This document shows positions 1 through 10,900 of a stretch of DNA of 64,000 bases, in pieces. Below the pieces are notes generated by a model. The model searched no databases and was not told the origin of the DNA. It was given only the letters and a program-made list of their open reading frames with translations. The position numbers and the translations under genes are program-made. How positions within the stretch are numbered: the first letter of the stretch is position 1; every line of letters begins with the position of its first letter. The DNA is from Symbiodinium natans (Eukaryota > Sar > Dinophyceae > Suessiales > Symbiodiniaceae): the NCBI GenBank assembly GCA_905221605.1, contig CAJNDS010002701.1, positions 608,501 to 672,500 of the forward strand, in the 5' to 3' direction.

Positions 1-2
1 GC

Positions 3-1719
3 GCATGCATACTGCGGAATACTGTGGTGCCGCCGCTCTCAGCGTCTATCACTCACATCGACAAGCACATCCGACTGGTCTTCGATCGCACTGGCCCGAT
101 GTATGTCAATGTGAGTGCAGTTGGCGACTCGCTTCATGTGCGACGTGCTCGCAATCTGTATTACACACACACCTTCGCGGATCTCTTGCTGCAGGAGATG
201 ACGATGACTCATGCTCAAGAGCTTTAGGCTGCCTTAGCATTGTTTCTTTTGTATCTTAGTAGATACGCTCATAGAATACTGATGTTATTGTCTAAGCAAG
301 GTGCGAAGCATATGGCCTCGCTGTCACATGGCAGCGCACCAGGCCGGTAACAAGCTGTCCACTTTGCTGCCGGCCGACGTCAAGCACTGGCTACCCATGC
401 TCGAGGACATCACTATATCACCTTCCTTCACGACAAGAATGAGTGTCATGACTGCTCATCTCGAAGCAGAGCATGAGTGGACATACATTAGCCTGGACGC
501 CACGCTGAAAATATGCCTGAAGCTGAAGGGCCAGACATCGTACCGGGCCTCCGCGTCGGCTCGCAACGACGCCCCTTTCGGGGATCAGCTTGCGTGGAGA
601 CGCTTGCTAACGGTAAGGGGTCGTTCGGGAGCTGTTCTACTTCTTCAGCCTTTACAGACAGAGAAGTCAGAGCACGTGCTGGAAGCCTTGCAAGAAACTT
701 TCACAGAGCGACAGCTCAGTTGTGTTGAGTATATAGCGACTGATAGTCCATCTGCAAAATTCTACTCGCTTGCAAAGTACACGTGCCCGAACTTAAAAGG
801 CATGATGCTGGACCCTATTCATCTGGCGATTGTCTACGAGTATGGGCACTGGAACAAGCGCACGCCCGGATCGAAAACTCTGCGAGGCATCCTGAAGAAA
901 ACCTGCGCAGTCGACGATTCCGTGCGTCTGAGGCTGCAGATGACCTTGTACGACGGCGACATGTCCAGACCTTTAGATGAAGCAGAAGCAAAGTATAGGG
1001 ACATGATTTTGTCGATGGATATGCCTGCCGAAGAAACAAATGCAGTCCTGGGAGGAATGGATTGCGAGACGCCGCTGCGCAGTAGACTGGAGTTCATCCA
1101 AGGGGTTGCTGCCGTCTGTTCGCGATACTCGCGTGAGGTCGCGCGCAAAGCGGCAGGACCCAACAAGGAAATCTACAAGATCCTGTTTGCTGCGTGCGCG
1201 CCGGATAGGCTGGAATGGTTGCTAAACAATGTTCGAGTGCGTCGTGCATTACCTAGACAGCAGCTGCATTTCTTGCCCAGCGGGACTTCTGGCAATGAGG
1301 CCCTGCACGCGGAGATTAATTCGTGGTCGAGAAGCACGAACACGCTTCATCGCTCCACTTTAGCATTGAAGCTCCGATACTATCGTTACATAAAAGTGTC
1401 TGCTCATTACCTTGCCACGCACTTTCCTTTGGCACACATTGTGTCAGAGACTGTGTTGTTAAGCAAAGCGGCTAGTAATTCCATTTGGTCGGATGATGAT
1501 TGGATGACGTGGTGCTCCGAACAAAACACTTCTGGCAGACAGAAGAAGGCCGATTTGCCTCTTGTCAAAGCTCGTCAAAATGAAGCTGCTTTGGTGAGAG
1601 CTTGGGTCAAAAAGCGACCAGCTGCCCAAGGCAGTAAGGTCCGCAAGGTGAAAAGAACTCCTCTTCGGGTCATCCGGCACCACACATTGCGTAGCTCTGG
1701 TGTGAAGAGTAAGTCGTAA
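3..1719 (+). CDS. DDE-type transposase-like protein, 5' partial, two exons
   Basis: Exon 1 is open from the window edge to about 220 and exon 2 runs 297-1719, ending in TAA. The 76-nt intron 221-296 has GC-AG ends and joins the frames across the in-frame stop at 225. Without splicing, the first ATG in exon 2 is at 328 (463 aa). Counting from codon 301, acidic residues fall where a DDE nuclease would have them: D66 in SLDATLK, D148 in IATDSPS, D171 in LDPIHLA, and E333/E338 in GNEALHAEIN. The last is followed by a basic helix rich in Lys and Arg. From memory, closely similar ORFs occur in many copies in dinoflagellate genomes and resemble MULE/ISXO2-like transposases; that is family recollection, not a search. 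The C-terminus (residues 430-472) is strongly basic, which suits DNA binding. No terminal inverted repeats were identified, so mobility is unproven and domestication is possible. Confidence 0.6.
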
Positions 1720-3179
1720 GCTATGACTTACAGTCGCGGACTTGATCTTCCCGCGGCAGGATTCCTGCGTGCGCAAATAAAAAGAGACTTACATGTTGCT
1801 GTGCTGGTTTATAACAAGAACAGCAAGCTTGCGTCACAGTCATGCGTGCTAAGGAAATGGTTGTATTATTCTTACGCGCCACGTGAACGTGGTGCAATCA
1901 TCATAACAGCGGAAACACCAATGATACGTTTTTTTTCCAGCTTGAAATTGATTTATTTTCTTTCTAACAACATGAATGGTTCAAGTAATGAAAATCTGCT
2001 AGTCAGTAGTAGACAACATTCGCAACTGATTTTTTCTGCTGGTTGAGGTGTTAATAGCATTAATGAAAGCTTGCAATAATTTTCCAGCGTCGTGCGAAAA
2101 TTCAATCTATATACATGGACATATATTCCTTAGTCTCGGCATGCGTCGCAGAGATACCGTTCATCTCTCATCGTACACGTGTGAACTTATCCAAATAAAA
2201 GCAATTAATTCGAGCCGAGGATACGAGCATACTGCGAGCCACTATGTCTTCATTATATTCGGAGTGCGCCGCGCCGCCTCCCACTAATGTGTAATCTCGT
2301 TATTGTGTTACTTGTGTAAACAAAATCAATCAATGCATGCCGAGAATACGAGAATACTGTGAGCAGATATCTCTTCATTTTTCCCGGAGTACGCACCGCC
2401 ACATCCCGCCTTGCCGCGTTGCTACGTTTTGTTTTTATTTCTTAAATTAGTATCTTCATCACGTTTTCAACAGTGTACTTTCGTGTTATTGAAGTAACTG
2501 CAATGATTTGCATATTTCGGTCTTATAGTTCTATATATTTATTTATTTATTGATGCGAGGCGTTTATGTTATTCACGCACACAGTACTCGTATATTTTTA
2601 CTTGTTTTCTTAATTATGTTGCGTAGACGTTTTGATAATAAATACTGACTACCTACTCTACGTAGCCCAAAAAATACATTAATAATAACCACCTCAGAAC
2701 GAAGCATGTAACTGCGGTCTTGTTTTCTTACTTAAAGACTAGTAGTGTTTTATGTTTTTTGTCTACACCATGTTCCGAGCTTGGGCGGGCTTGCGTGTAT
2801 ATGTATCATACTAAATACTTTGCGCTGGCAATGTTTTAGTTCAAGTCTTATCCAAAACTCGACTTGCAAAAACTTTTTTCTTGCCCACCCACCTGTTTGA
2901 CAGCAAAAAAAAAGGTAGATATGTGCGTCGTCTCGTCCCTGTGCATATTCTTACACATATAATAATATTTATATATGTATTTAGACTAGGTCTTTGTTGT
3001 AGTAAAGGAAAGCACAAGACAAAATAGACCTTAAAGGTTGCGGGCTCATATATATATATATATACTGCGCGGCCTAGTACATGGCGTAGACTCCAAAGGC
3101 GACCGGAGTTTCTTTCATCGAGTCGTAGGGATGGGGCTATGAGTGTTGCTTGCATGGGTCACTGTATTGGCGTGCTCTT
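1720..3179. other. AT-rich intergenic spacer, no gene seen
   Basis: This stretch follows the transposase-like stop codon. It is clearly AT-richer than the rest of the window, with poly-T runs, TA runs near 3047-3063 and only short open frames without recognisable motifs. It contains a pair of diverged direct repeats, listed separately. It may include the 3' untranslated region of the upstream gene. Confidence 0.6.
2213..2406 (+). repeat. Two diverged ~70-bp direct repeats
   Basis: Positions 2213-2281 and 2336-2406 align along their length. Both start GCCGAG-ATACGAG-ATACTG and continue through TCTTCATT, CGGAGT and a CGCC-rich tail. The window start (5-40) shows a weaker match (ATACTGCGGAATACTGTGG). 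They may be decayed ends of a repeat family flanking the transposase-like gene. No function is evident. Confidence 0.5.
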
Positions 3180-4262
3180 TCTTTACTACTCCTGATGGGC
3201 TTGATGGGCAGGCAAACTACCCGTCGTCCCTGCCTGGCTCTGCTGCGGAGGCCTCGCTCCAGCAGGTTTGGAGTTTGCGTTTTGTGTTGTGCTGTAGCCA
3301 CATCAATCCTGATGGGCTTGACGGACAGGCAAACCAGCCTAAGGCAAACGACCCATCGACCTATCTTGGCACTGCTGCGGAGGCCTCGCTCCAGCAGGTT
3401 TGGAGTTTGGGTGTTGTACTGCTTCGGAGGCCTCGCTCCAGCAGGTTTGGAGGGTTGTGTTTCGTGTTGCGCTCTAGCCTCATCATTCTTGATGGGCTCG
3501 GCGGGTAGGCAAACGACCCGTCGACTTTGCCTGGCACTCCTTCAGAGGCCGTTTGGAGTCTGTGTGTTGCAATACGTTGCAATCCTGATGGGCTTGACGG
3601 GCAGGCAAACGACCCATCGACCTATCTTGGCACTGCTGCGGAGGCCTCGCTCCAGCAGCAGGTTTGGAGTTTGTGTGTTGTGTTGCGCTGTGGCCCCATC
3701 AATCCTAATGGCCTTGATGGGCAGGCAGACGACCCGTCGACTTTGCTTGGCACTGCTGCGGAGGCCTCGCTCAGCAGGTTTGCCGTTTGTGTTTTGTGTT
3801 GTGCTGTAGTCCCATTAGGCCTGATGGGCCTGATGGGCAGGCAAACTACTCGTCGTCCCTGTTTGGCTCTGCTGCGGATGCCTCGCTCCAGCACAGGTTT
3901 GGTTTGGAGGATTGTGTTTCGTGTTGCGCTTTAGCCTCGTCAGTCCTGATGCAGGCAAACCACCCATCGACCTTTGCTGGCACTGCTGTGGAGGCCTCGC
4001 TCCAGCGGGTGTGGAGTTTGTGTTGCGTGGCGCTTTAGCCCCAGCAATCCAGATGGGCTCCGTCGACTTTGCCTGGAACTGCTCCGGAGGCCTCGCTCCG
4101 ACAAGTTTGGAGTTTGTGTTCTGTGTTGCGCTGTAGCCCCGTCAAGCCTGATGGGCTTGACGGGCAGGCAAACGACCTGTCGACTTTGCCTGGCACTGCT
4201 GCGGAGGCCTGGCTCCAGCAGGTTTGGAGTTTGTGCGTTCTGTTGCGCTTTAGCTTCGGAGG
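3180..4262 (+). repeat. Tandem minisatellite, ~118-bp unit, about nine copies
   Basis: Each unit has the anchor CCTGATGGGCTTGAYGGGCA, then CAAACGACCCRTCGAC, TGGCACTGCTGCGGAGGCC and TCGCTCCAGCAGGTTTGGAG, ending in a TGTGTTGYGCTGTAGCC tail. Anchors occur near 3191, 3309, 3582, 3705, 3819 and 4147, with degenerate ones near 3488, 3943 and 4049. Spacing varies from about 92 to 124 bp, with one partial unit. Long open frames across it in several phases (for example 3150-3809) are consequences of the repeat and do not look like real proteins. Confidence 0.85.
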
Positions 4263-6159
4263 ATCACGCGGAGCAGATCATTGTCTATGACAACGAGGTT
4301 CGTTGCTCATTGACGACGTCTCCACTGTTGGGTTGGAGTTCGAAGTAGTGCCTGACTTTTGTCATTTTTAGCATTTTTCACGTGCTGCGGCGCTCATCCT
4401 ACTCCCGTCCCGTGCCGACGCGCCGCAGTCGCGCTCTCGCACCCCTCCGTCTCTGTCCTCCCGGCACATGTGCAGTGTTTTCATAATTCAACGAAAATCC
4501 CTACGGCTTCCTGTGCTATTGACGCGCCGCAGACGCGCCGCAAACGTGCTCTGCCGCCCCTCCGGCTCCTCCCTGCAGTGCTATACATTGGTTTCTGCAA
4601 CGAAAGCGCCTCAGCTTTCCGCGCCGCAGACTCGCTGCAGCTTAGCAGTCCTGGGTGTCCAGAAAAAACTGATCCTCGGCCAACTCCACAGCGCCGTCGC
4701 TTGAACTTGACGCTCGAGGCTTGCTAAGACACCTGTGGAGCTTTGAAAACGGGATCTAGGCTTGTTAACTTCCAGTTTCACTCCGACGCCTCGTCCATGT
4801 TCTTCGATCGTTTTGCGGGTTTTCCTCTTGGGCCTTCTCCTGTCCTTTTTGTCCTCCTTCTCCTTCGCGACCTGACGAAGACGTGCTGGATTGACCCTTA
4901 TTTCTATCCCCGTCGGCGAAGCTCCATATCGTGGACGAGCCTGGCAAGGCCCGGCAAGACTGGCCCCCTCCTCTTCTTGGATCTTCTTGGTTTGACTTCC
5001 GCTCTACGTCCTCTGCTAGCGGTACCTTCAGCTCTTTGCAGTGTAAAATTCCTGGAATCCCGACCTCCGGAACACAGGACTGTCCGCAAAGGCGAAGCTT
5101 CAAGAATTTCTCTTTTTTTCCTCTTATCTCACTCATGCTGCTAGGGTTTTGCTCTTGGAGACCCGCGTGGCTCACACAAAAGCAGATGGATGGCCCTGGT
5201 ATTCAAAGCTTGTCCTCTGCGAATTGGAGCAACGACAGTTCCTTAGCCTAGCACGTGTTTAGCTGCGCTCGGTTTTGTTATCCTGCGTATGTCTTTTTTT
5301 CAGCCTTTTGCTCTCGGCGGCTGTCTAAGTATTTTGTCTCTCAGCCTATCCTTTCTCTTCTGTCCAACCCCTGTTCTTCGAGACTTGGGCTTCTCTGCTT
5401 GCTCCCGTCGCGCTTTTGTTTCAGGCCCCCTGGCTGGGGTTGGTGGGGGCGGAGGTCGTTTTGCTGCGGCCTTCGGGCTTACCCAGGAAGAGTGGCCTCC
5501 TGAACTTGAAAGTCCGCGGCCTGAGACTCTTCCTTACTCCCCTCTGTGTAAATGCACTCGTCTGACAAAATAGGAACCAAAGGTTGGTGGGTGTTCCCCT
5601 CCTGCTCCACTGTGCCTGCTTTCTCCTCGCGGTCCACTTCAGCCTCTTCTTCTTTTTAAAGGCATTGCCTTTGCAAATCGCGGAGATTTGATGGCTTTTT
5701 CCCAGATTACTTGCCCGTCCTCTTCACAGCTGGGCCTATCAGATTCCCAATCGTGAGTTCCGTTCAAAACCACAAAAGGCAGGCCTCAGTCCTATGTGGC
5801 ACTTCTGACAAAGGACGCTGCACTCATAAAGATCAAAAAAGCTGGTCCTGCAAGCCCCACCGGAGCGGGGCAATTCCTAAACCACGTGAACATACACAGT
5901 CATGAATCAGCAAACGCCGAATCCACGCACGGCCATTCTTGCGCCCTACAAGCACACATCTTCTACCCTAGATGTGCGCACGCACCTCCTACGCACCTCC
6001 TGCGCCTGACCCTGATACAGCAGGGAAGGCAATCGAACCTTTGCTTTTTGAAACTTAGAGTTGCATGTAGCTTCTGAGGCCTTAGCCTCAAAGCTCTCCA
6101 AAAAAGCAATTGATTTTAGTCGCTTTTTCGTTCACAAAGATGTCGGGTCCAAGGGCGCC
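4263..6159. other. No gene recognised; pyrimidine-rich spacer
   Basis: The plus strand is rich in C and T, with many TTCTC and CCTCC runs. Several open frames of 80-136 codons exist on both strands, but they overlap one another, have no recognisable motif and show low-complexity composition. I see no convincing exon, RNA gene or repeat array here. Confidence 0.5.
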
Positions 6160-6955
6160 CGCCCCACCTGCGCGCAGACTGTCCTACGTGCTACCAGCAA
6201 GCCCGCGTGGGCCGTGGACCGGCGTGCCCCTACCCTCCTGTGTGCCATCTTCTGGCTGCCCCACCTACCCCTCCTGCATGCCACCTCCATACACGCATAC
6301 CGCTGCGCCCCCTGCGCCGGCAGTGGACGCGACGTGCCCTTATTTAGCTGGAACCCTACTAGCTACAGCTACCTGGCGAAAAAAAGTAGCGGCGGCAGCC
6401 GCTTCTGCCACAAGAAATGTTAGAATCTCGACGTGAAAACAAGCGTAGAAGATGAGGGAAGTAAGTGGAACTTTTAGTAAGTTAGCTGGAAAGATATCAG
6501 AAGTTAGTAAATACGTGTAGCGACTTATAAGTTAACTTTACTTAATTCAAAATAAGTTCCAGTAACGGGTTATAAGTCACGATAAAGCCAGTATGTGCTA
6601 TAAAGAATGGTCCGCCTCAGTACATGCCTGCATGCCTGCATGCCCCTGCCTCCACCAGCCGCGGACGCCGCGCTGCCCCACCTCCTGCATGCCACCTGCA
6701 CCCCTGCATGCCTACGTGCCTGCACGCCTGCGTGCCGCTGCGCCGCGACACCGCACTCCCTACGGCCCCACCTACATGCCACCTGCATGCCGCTGCGTCC
6801 CCTCCACCGGCCGCGGACGCCCCACTCACTACTGCCCCACGGCCCCACACCTCCTGCGTGCCACCTGCATGACTGCATGCCGCTGCGCGGGCTGCGGACG
6901 CGAAAGGCCCTATTTAGCTAGAAACTCTAATTGCTAAAGCTATCTGGGGAACTAA
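6160..6955 (+). repeat. Duplicated GC-rich unit with Cys/Pro-coding low complexity
   Basis: The segment around 6267-6380 is repeated around 6845-6949. Both carry CTCCTGC-TGCCACCT, then CGCTGCGC, a GGACGCGA motif, CCCT-TTTAGCT-GAA and finally GCTA-AGCTA-CTGG. Between them lies a denser tandem run of TGCATGCC and CACCTCCTGCATGCCACCTG (6625-6880). Open frames on both strands are Cys/His/Pro-rich artefacts of the repeat. Confidence 0.65.
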
Positions 6956-7167
6956 AGAGAAAGTCACTTCCATAGTACAAAACATGAGTTCCAAACTAAA
7001 AATAGTTGCAAAGTAAATGCATTTACTCCCAGAGTATTTTTTGAGCTCAAAAAAATGTAAAAGAAGTTTAGTGTTCGCGGTTTTGTCCTTGAAGTGCGGT
7101 GTATTGCGGTGTAGAGTTTTTTGCGAGGAACAGTGAGGTTTTTCACGTCTGGGCATGTTGTTTCTTT

Positions 7168-7169
<2 letters not shown>

Positions 7170-7208
<39 letters not shown>
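7170..7208 (+). repeat. (GA)n microsatellite
   Basis: An almost pure GA dinucleotide run of about 19 units. It is flanked by a short repeated phrase (GACAGACGA-GTTGG) at about 7237 and 7271. Confidence 0.95.
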
Positions 7209-7210
<2 letters not shown>

Positions 7211-7589
7211 AGGTTGGGCATGATATTGTACTTTGGACAGACGAAGTTGGGTACGTGGTTTTACTTTCAAGACAGACGAGGTTGGCGTGTTGTTTTGCTC
7301 TTGCATGTTGTTTTACTTTCGAAAGTATATAGGGCCTGCTGTTACTTGAGGCATGGTCAGTATCATGTTCAATGTTGTTGCTCGGACAATGCTTGCTTCC
7401 ACGCTACATCCTCCTCGAGTGGGATCCTCTTCAAGCTCGGGGGGGATGGCAAGATCAAGAGAGCCCGAAGGCGACGATCACACAATAAGGACATGCACCG
7501 CATTGTCACAATAAGACCGACCGAACTCAACCCCGAGGCTGACGATGAGAACATTCGACAGGGCTCAGAGGGTTTGAGGTTGGGTGATT

Positions 7590-7742
7590 AGGGCCCAAAT
7601 CCTATAAGTCCTATAAACCCTAAATCCTAACCCCGAAACCACCAAGCAAGCCCCAAAACCCTCAACCCCTACCCCATGCTGCCCTAACTGTAAACCCTGA
7701 AACCCTTGACCCCTGAATCCTGCCCTAAACCCCCAAGCCCCT
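7590..7742 (+). repeat. Degenerate telomere-like CCCTAAA tract
   Basis: The stretch is full of imperfect CCCTAAA and AACCCT words (CCTATAAACCCTAAATCC, CCCCTGAATCC, CCCTAAACCCCC). This is the only telomere-like tract seen left of the retrotransposon. It leads directly into the CAA/CAG microsatellite. Confidence 0.6.
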
Positions 7743-7828
7743 AAACAACGACGACGACGACAACAGCAACCACCGCCACCACCGCAACCACCACCACCAC
7801 AACGACAACCACAACCACAACCACAACC

Positions 7829-7876
<48 letters not shown>

Positions 7877-7960
7877 GCAACAGCAACAACAGCAACAACA
7901 GCAACAACAGCAAACAGCAAACAGCAAACAACAACCGCAACCGCAACTGCAACAACTGTG
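7743..7960 (+). repeat. Compound CGA/CCA/CAG/CAA trinucleotide microsatellite
   Basis: Runs of GAC, CAA, CCA and AACCAC are followed by a pure CAG run (about 7830-7866) and mixed CAACAG units. The poly-Cys and poly-Leu open frames on the minus strand here are repeat artefacts. Confidence 0.95.
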
Positions 7961-10900
7961 AGCGCAAGATTGCTTTCCAGCCGAGGCTACTTGACCCTTC
8001 TATTCCGTCAGACGCATTACCAGGATCGCACCATTCGGTTTGCCCAGCACTTCAGCATGGATGCCTTTGACCACGAGCCACTGGTTCACGACATGTATGA
8101 GCGTCAAGCATGTACCAGTAGCCAACAACGTGTTATCGGTTAGCTCCCATGCTACAAGTAACGGTATCACCGAACGTCCTGCAAGCCAAGCTGCATGCAC
8201 CAAAGGCTCCCAACAGGTGTGCAGCTCTACAGTGCTGAGATGAACAACCTTGATCAGCGCGCAAATCTCAGGCTGGTGTGGGACTTGCCCGTCGGAAAAA
8301 TTCCAACCACGAGTCCAGTGCCTTGGCCAGCGGCAACAAACATCAAAAGGATGCACAAGGTTTCTTGCGAAGACCGCGGGTCGGTAGTGGTGGCACGGAT
8401 GACAGGGCTTGTTTTGGCATAGGCGACATGCACGACGCTTCCAGCGGTCCATGATTTGAAGTCAACTTAGGTGAAGGGTCGCGGCGATGAGTGCGCATCC
8501 TCCAGTAAAAGCACAGCCTCGTCCTAGGGTGCCTTTGCCTGGCTGTGATGAGAACCGCCGCGCCACTTCAGAGCGTCGTCTTTTCTTCAACATCCTCCTT
8601 AGACCAAGAGGCGGGTTCTTGAAGAGGCTTAGTTCCTACAAAGCTTACATGGTTTGGGCTTGCAACATGTGGTTGAGGGAAGGGGTGAGACGACAAACTA
8701 CCAGCCGACTGTCCCCTGATCATGCATTGACATAAATTTGCATTGGCCGGAAGATGCCACCCTGGCCGGCAATTGCAGGCTGGCCAGGAAGGAGCACATC
8801 CTTGATGAAGAGCTGCCACCTGTGAGCACGGAATGCTGGCATGCGGGGCTGCAAAGACCCTTCAGCTCCTAATCTGCAAGCCCATGCCTTACAGCCGCAA
8901 CAAGGGCTCAATACGGGCCGTTTGTTGCTCTGTGCTTTATGGTGCTAAGTGGATGCATCCAGGCTCATCATCCACCATCTCTGTGTCCAAATCTAGAGAA
9001 ATGGATTCCTAAAACAGGTTCGAAGACAGCATGTCCATAGTTCACAAGACCGGAGTCTTCCGACTAGTTACCCTGATTGAAGGCTGCACCTGGAGTATTC
9101 CACTTGGCGGTGTACAATAGAGCAAGACGTTAATGCCATGATTTCCGAATGTTTGCCTGTGTCCAACCGAGCGGGCTTTGCGAACGCCGTGCGTCTCAGA
9201 CTCGACTGCCCAAAGCTCCAAAGTTCGCAACTCCTTCCGCAAAGTCCCATGTTGTGCTTTACTCGACCTTTTCTTTATCACGTCACCTTTGACGTTCAGT
9301 GTATCTTAGCGAATGAAGGGCCACTTGCAGCCAATCCGACACCAGAAGCTTGGCGACTTGGCGTGAACGTGCAGACGTGCAGGGCGTTCAGCATGGCATA
9401 TCCTGACAAAAGACATCTCCTCCTCATTATGCTGGGTTGAGTGCTTCATAGCTTCAGGCAATCTGCATGTCAATTTTGGTATACACCTGACCCGAAAGAC
9501 CAACGGCTTCTTCGGCCTTGGTACTCTTAGTCTTGGCGCATACCAACTCGCTTACAGAAAGCTGCAGAGCACCTGACCTCGACGTGTGGCAAGGCAGTGT
9601 TGAGGCTGAAGACATGCTAGAGGAGCGAGATCAGCGCCGATTCCTTGTGCGACGTATGTTAGTTACCGGGGCCCGCTGTTCTTCCTTGTGTTGAAGTCCG
9701 GAACTGCATGGCAGAGCTCCATACTCCACGCGACCCAAGGCCGAGCAGTGCTCCGAAGAGAGGCCGCTGACTTATCAGGGCTTCGTGGGTTTGAAAGCCG
9801 GGATGGCAGGCTTGCTTGGGGGACTGGGATTGGATCGCTTTCTCAGGCTGCAAAGATCCTGCTGAGGGGCCTTACATTGCTTGGGGCAGAGGCTCTATGC
9901 AGCGAGAGGCTTTGTTCTTGAGGGTTTGTGTTGGCTCAGTTACTTCCAGTGGACACCTTGTCTCACATGAATACAAAGCTAGTGTAGAGCTAACCCAAAC
10001 TTTGGCCATGCTGCCACATGAGCTGGGTCCAAAGCAAGGCCTGGCTGCGTCAGGAGGTTGAAGCATGAGGAGTGCAAGCCACACGCCTTTCGGTCCTGCA
10101 TCCGCAAGTCTGAGAACCCTGTACCAGGCAACCAACCACCTTGCGGCCCGAGACTCGAACAATGATTCTGTGCGTAGGTCGCTCCGGTCACCGTCCTGGC
10201 ACACTGAGCTTTTCCGAATGGGCCTGCTGGCAAATGCCGACCACGAAGCGTAAGGTGTTGGGGCTCTTACCGCAGATGGTCGTTTTGGTAGTAGAGCTGC
10301 AGTATCAGAAGGCCAGCTGGGCCCAGCATTCTGAGGCCATTGTGGCAGCTGGTTGCTTCAGAGGCAAGCAGCCAGCTGCTTGCGGGCTAGCATAGTTTGA
10401 TTTAATGAATCGGATGCGACTGGTACCGGCATGACTCTGTGTTGGCATTTCCACAAAGCACTAGGCTACTGGGGGGCCATCCTATGCCGAACGCAGGTGC
10501 CAGTTTCTCACCTTTGAAAATTATTTTCCTTCCAGGATTTTCACTTGTCAGCAGTACAACTGCGCAGGGCGCCTTATTGGCTTTCAAGTCAAGAAGCAAT
10601 TGCAGTCATCTTGGATCATCTTCATAGAAGTAGTTAGTGTAGTGGCTGCGCCGGGCCCTATCAGGCCTGACAAGTTGCAGTGCTGACAGGCTGCAGGCCG
10701 CTTTGAGCCCCGATGTACAGTGAATAGGGGGGGTCCTCTGGGCGGCAAGTAGATGACAGTAGGAAGCAGATGTTGAGCCATCGAGGCCTATTCACCAGGA
10801 TGTGGAATGTGGGCCAGTGGGGCACATGAAGAGCGCGAGTCACAATTGATATCCTTGGTGACGGGGAACGATTGATGTCAGTGCTCCTGTGCCCTACCTG

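Noticed and set aside
7565-7967. Poly-Cys and poly-Leu frames on the minus strand
   Set aside because: Artefacts of CAG/CAA trinucleotide repeats.
8000-8452. 150-codon minus-strand ORF
   Set aside because: No recognisable motif, overlapping frames of similar length on the other strand, and no splice or start context. Not supported as a gene.
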